From CBDUUP01 sp965370435 (lineage in GTDB: Bacteria > Chloroflexota > Anaerolineae > Anaerolineales > UBA11579): a stretch of 7,985 nucleotides of DNA. Both the position numbers and the translations under genes were made by a program. The notes under the pieces were generated by a model. That model was given only the letters and a program-made list of their open reading frames with translations, ran no database searches and was not told where the DNA came from. How positions within the stretch are numbered: the stretch's first letter is position 1; the number at the start of each line of letters is the position of its first letter. Below are positions 6,201 through 7,985 of the stretch, in pieces. The stretch spans positions 1-7,985 of the forward strand of contig CBDUUP010000207.1 in the NCBI GenBank assembly GCA_965370435.1, written 5' to 3'.

Positions 6201-6432
6201 CCCCGCCGCCTAATTGTCCGATCTGGCGCAAGAGGGTCAGCACCAGCATCCCCAGGCGGAGGCCCTGGCCGGAGGAAAGCTCAACCTGGCCTTCTTCTTT
6301 TTCGGCCTGGCGCACCAAAAGGTAGGCTGCGCCCAGCCCGGTCAGCGCGCCAACCACTGCGCCCGCCAACAGGGTTTTGGATTTCCAATCTCCGTTTGAT
6401 TCGGTTGTTTCGATAATTTCGTTTGAGGCCAT
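6196..6432 (-). CDS. Small single-TM protein, YtxH-like
   Basis: 78 aa. A polar, acidic N-terminus (1-18) leads to a glycine/alanine-rich membrane segment at about 19-41 (LLAGAVVGALTGLGAAYLLV). A charged patch follows (RQAEKEEGQVE), then a second, amphipathic hydrophobic stretch (58-74) and a GGGG tail. The Gly-rich TM followed by charges resembles YtxH/GvpP-type small envelope proteins, but the C-terminal part is not diagnostic and the function is unknown. The start is supported by a GGAGAG ribosome-binding site about 8 bases upstream. It lies 137 bases downstream of the 143-aa membrane protein gene on the same strand; that gap is filled with short tandem repeats. The last codons lie against the AACGTT palindrome cluster. 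Confidence 0.72.
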   Translation of the reverse strand: MASNEIIETTESNGDWKSKTLLAGAVVGALTGLGAAYLLVRQAEKEEGQVELSSGQGLRLGMLVLTLLRQIGQLGGGG

Positions 6433-6459
6433 TGGTGTCTCTCCGGCTTATAGTTTTTA

Positions 6460-6498
6460 GTGATTAGGTGATTAGGTAATCAGGTGATTAGGCTAATC
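6460..6498. repeat. GTGATTAG tandem repeat array
   Basis: Four head-to-tail 8-base units begin at 6460, 6468, 6476 and 6484: GTGATTAG twice, GTAATCAG once, GTGATTAG again. A partial, degenerate unit (GCTAATC) follows to 6498. The array is non-coding and sits in the leader of the 78-aa gene. A related array lies at 1716-1747. Confidence 0.8.
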
Positions 6499-6522
6499 TC
6501 ATTTCCCAATTCTATCCCACAA

Positions 6523-6566
6523 ACCTGCAACTTGCAACTTGCCTACTTGCCTACTTGCTACCTGCA
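6523..6566. repeat. ACTTGCA / ACTTGCCT tandem repeat array
   Basis: Six consecutive 7-8 base units: ACCTGCA (6523), ACTTGCA (6530), ACTTGCCT (6537), ACTTGCCT (6545), ACTTGCT (6553) and ACCTGCA (6560). The array ends three bases before the stop codon of the 143-aa gene (6570-6572). A lone similar unit, ACCTGCAACACT, occurs near 234-245. Confidence 0.8.
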
Positions 6567-6569
6567 ACC

Positions 6570-7001
6570 CTATCCCCTCCCCACCAGTTTCTTCAACATC
6601 GCCAATGCCTCCTCGATGCGGAGGATCGGCTCTATGGACAGGTCGGCTGCTCGTTCGACGTAGTCGCCCAGGCGGGAGATGGTATCCTGAAGCTGGCGGG
6701 CGTAGGGCGGGATGATGCCGATCATCTGCATGACGACGAAGACCAGCCCTACCAGGAAAAGGGTGAACAGCAGGGTGATGCCCATGAGGGGGATGATGAG
6801 GAAGATCAAGGAGATGTCGGCCCAGCGGCTGGCATCGCCCTCCCCGCTCAACCCCGTCCAGGCTGCCAACACCGCCACTGTCATAATTACCAGTAGAAAT
6901 AAGATGATTGGCAGGGTGATCTGCAAGAACACCTCCCGGCGGTGCTTGTCCCGGGTGATGGGATTCGGTTTGGGGGTCCGGCGGGGGAATTGGTCGCTCA
7001 T
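6570..7001 (-). CDS. Two-TM membrane protein of unknown function
   Basis: 143 aa, family not recognised. A basic cytoplasmic N-terminus (PRRTPKPNPITRDKHRR, 6-22) precedes TM1 at about 25-48. A short polar loop (51-61) is followed by a long hydrophobic stretch, about 62-97, which is one long or slightly re-entrant TM2. The C-terminal 45 residues are an amphipathic, charged helix (YARQLQDTISRLGDYVERAADL), plausibly cytoplasmic and oligomerising. By the positive-inside rule both ends should face the cytosol. The ATG at 7001 has no Shine-Dalgarno; a -10-like element lies only a few bases upstream, so the mRNA may be leaderless. A MITE-like element sits 21 bases upstream of the start. The downstream 78-aa TM protein suggests a two-gene membrane unit of unknown role. 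Confidence 0.75.
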   Translation of the reverse strand: MSDQFPRRTPKPNPITRDKHRREVFLQITLPIILFLLVIMTVAVLAAWTGLSGEGDASRWADISLIFLIIPLMGITLLFTLFLVGLVFVVMQMIGIIPPYARQLQDTISRLGDYVERAADLSIEPILRIEEALAMLKKLVGRG

Positions 7002-7010
7002 CAGGATTAT

Positions 7011-7019
7011 ATTTTAGCA
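7011..7019 (-). promoter_or_regulatory. Candidate extended -10 (TGCTAAAAT) for the 143-aa gene
   Basis: Read on the minus strand, TGC-TAAAAT ends 9 bases before the ATG, and it overlaps a TATAAT (7011-7006). Either box predicts a start of transcription at or very near the ATG, giving a leaderless message. Any -35 sequence would have to come from the end of the MITE-like element beginning at 7022. Confidence 0.4.
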
Positions 7020-7021
7020 CG

Positions 7022-7171
7022 AATTAGGACTTACGCACTTCAGAAACCTTGCGAAGGTGTTTTGAGAAATTACGACAGTATGCAAACGATTGTAAAGTAT
7101 AAAATTCCTTTATAAACAGAGGAACCTTCGCAAGGTTGCCATTAAGTCTTTCAACTGCGTAAGTCCTAATT
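7022..7171. mobile_element. MITE-like element, 150 bp, with nested inverted repeats
   Basis: The ends are perfect 16-bp inverted repeats: AATTAGGACTTACGCA (7022-7037) and TGCGTAAGTCCTAATT (7156-7171). If the end is taken as GGACTTACGCA, each side is flanked by TA, the target duplicated by IS630/Tc1-mariner elements. A second inverted pair lies inside: AACCTTGCGAAGGT (7045-7058) and ACCTTCGCAAGGTT (7124-7137), each also a small hairpin by itself. A third stem, TATAAA/TTTATA (7098-7114), lies near the centre. It contains no open frame, so it would be non-autonomous and need a transposase in trans. Confidence 0.75.
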
Positions 7172-7206
7172 ATAGAGCCACGTTGGAATTCATTGAGATA
7201 AACGTA

Positions 7207-7239
7207 GAGACGACGTCGCTTCGCTACGCGAGTCGTCTC
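7207..7239. terminator. Strong GC-rich hairpin downstream of the 190-aa gene
   Basis: Stem arms GAGACGAC + TCGC (7207-7219, with G7215 bulged) pair with GCGA + GTCGTCTC (7228-7239) around an 8-base loop, for 12 base pairs. It lies about 45 bases past the stop codon of the minus-strand 190-aa gene. No T run follows on that strand, so it may be a factor-dependent terminator or 3'-end stabiliser, or simply a dispersed palindrome. Confidence 0.5.
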
Positions 7240-7283
7240 CGGTTATCAGTCCAATAACGAATCCCCCCAACGCGTATTCACCC

Positions 7284-7856
7284 CTACCTACCCTCCAACA
7301 ACAAGATCAAATTGGTCATCAGCACGTTCAGATCGGCCAGCGCGCCGGCCGGATCTTCTTCCATATTATCCAGGGCGTCGTCCAGGCGAGTCAGCATTAA
7401 ATCTACTATTTCGGCCTCGTCGCCTTCCAAAATATCGGCCAGGGACTCCAACGTATCCTCCGTATCCTTCAAGTGCAGGCGGGCGCCCCCCCGGGGGGCG
7501 TCGCGCAAGGCCCAACCGGCGTCATTAACCAAGGCCACCACAAAAAAGAGCCAGGCCTGCGTGTCAATCTGGTCTTGCAACCGCCGCGACTTTCTCGCCG
7601 CGGGCAGGTAGAGCAGAAAGAAAGCGGTCAGCACACCCAGGGTGAATAAACCGGCCACCGCCACGGCCCAACGCAAAGCGCGCTTGAAAAATACACTTGC
7701 CTTGCTTTCGGGTTCAGGCCCCTTCGGAATTTGCGAATCTGCCTTGGGCGGCTTATCGTATGAGCGCAGCGGCTGGGTGGGAACATCTTCTAAACCTTCA
7801 AATGGGGCTTCCTCCCCGGAAGGTTTCTCTTGGGATTCGTCTTGGTCTGCATACAT
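7284..7856 (-). CDS. Single-TM acidic protein of unknown function
   Basis: 190 aa, family not recognised. The first 50 residues are acidic and proline-rich, with no predicted fold (DQDESQEKPSGEE... QIPKGPEPESK). One membrane helix at about 62-84 follows a basic patch (FFKRALRW) and is itself followed by ARKSRRLQDQ (87-96). The C-terminal 100 residues are predicted helical and strongly acidic (KDTEDTLESLADILEGDEAEIVD is at about 130-152; only its pattern matters), ending in a leucine-rich helix. Basic residues flank both sides of the TM, so topology is uncertain. The start is supported by AAAGGA about 9 bases upstream. It heads the minus-strand gene group, but 282 bases with a hairpin and a MITE separate it from the next gene, so it is probably its own transcript. 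Confidence 0.72.
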   Translation of the reverse strand: MYADQDESQEKPSGEEAPFEGLEDVPTQPLRSYDKPPKADSQIPKGPEPESKASVFFKRALRWAVAVAGLFTLGVLTAFFLLYLPAARKSRRLQDQIDTQAWLFFVVALVNDAGWALRDAPRGGARLHLKDTEDTLESLADILEGDEAEIVDLMLTRLDDALDNMEEDPAGALADLNVLMTNLILLLEGR

Positions 7857-7896
7857 GGTATAAATCCTTTGAATTGAGTCTGAATAATATTCTTAG

Positions 7897-7902
7897 ATTA
7901 TA
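7897..7902 (-). promoter_or_regulatory. Candidate -10 box (TATAAT) for the 190-aa gene
   Basis: A perfect TATAAT on the minus strand, preceded directly by TG, lies 40 bases before the ATG and would give a leader of roughly 35 nt. A -35 match is weak (CTGTCC at an 18-base spacing). Confidence 0.4.
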
Positions 7903-7968
7903 CATCAGGGGCAGAAATCGGGACAGATAATCCTCCGTAGAATCTTTAAGTTCATAAGGAAATAGAAG

Positions 7969-7985
7969 ATGGGACCGGCGCAGGC
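7969..7985 (+). CDS. Possible start of a plus-strand gene, cut by the window edge
   Basis: The ATG at 7969 opens a frame reading MGPAQ before the sequence ends. It is preceded by AAGGA (7956-7960) at an 8-base spacing, and a TAGAAT box lies at 7938-7943. It would be divergent from the 190-aa gene. Too little is present to say what it encodes, or to be certain that it is a gene. Confidence 0.35.

Noticed and set aside
6555..6896. 113-aa plus-strand frame in the same region
   Set aside because: It is a low-complexity acidic shadow (runs of D, E and H) of the 143-aa gene on the other strand.
6499..7020. 173-aa minus-strand frame overlapping the 143-aa membrane protein
   Set aside because: It is rich in Pro, His and Arg without hydrophobic structure, and it runs through the ACTTGCA repeats. 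The 143-aa frame has clean TM segments and a proper stop before the repeats.

Overview
The window looks like a chromosomal stretch from a member of the Chloroflexota, most likely an Anaerolineae-like lineage. This is an inference. It rests on GC-rich genes separated by AT-rich spacers full of short degenerate repeats, a Tat-type L,D-transpeptidase, a large FHA-GAF-cyclase, a CPBP membrane protease and a cluster of small membrane proteins without clear families. No rRNA, tRNA, CRISPR array, transposase or phage gene is visible.

Plus strand, 306-5687. Four genes read rightwards: (1) an alpha/beta-hydrolase carrying a C-terminal cyclic-nucleotide-binding domain (306-1712); (2) a YkuD-type L,D-transpeptidase with a twin-arginine leader, apparently read from a near-leaderless promoter (1853-2905); (3) an FHA-GAF-class III nucleotide cyclase whose residues fit the class IIIb subgroup (3178-4653); (4) a CPBP-family intramembrane metalloprotease (4743-5687). 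A possible maker of cAMP and a possible cAMP-gated hydrolase lie 1.5 kb apart, which suggests a local second-messenger circuit, although the transpeptidase gene sits between them.

Minus strand, 7856-5729. Four small genes read leftwards and meet the protease gene tail to tail: a 190-aa one-TM acidic protein, a 143-aa two-TM protein, a 78-aa one-TM YtxH-like protein and a four-helix-bundle (S23/IVS-type) protein. A new plus-strand gene may begin at 7969 and run off the right edge.

The intergenic DNA is unusually structured. The 14-base palindrome AACGTTTAAACGTT occurs exactly three times, in three consecutive spacers around the protease and four-helix-bundle genes. The latter gene is bracketed by near-identical 30-bp direct repeats. 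Two other families of 7-8 bp degenerate tandem repeats occupy the spacers at 1716-1747, 6460-6498 and 6523-6566. A 150-bp MITE-like element with perfect 16-bp terminal inverted repeats and a nested inner inverted repeat lies just upstream of the 143-aa gene.
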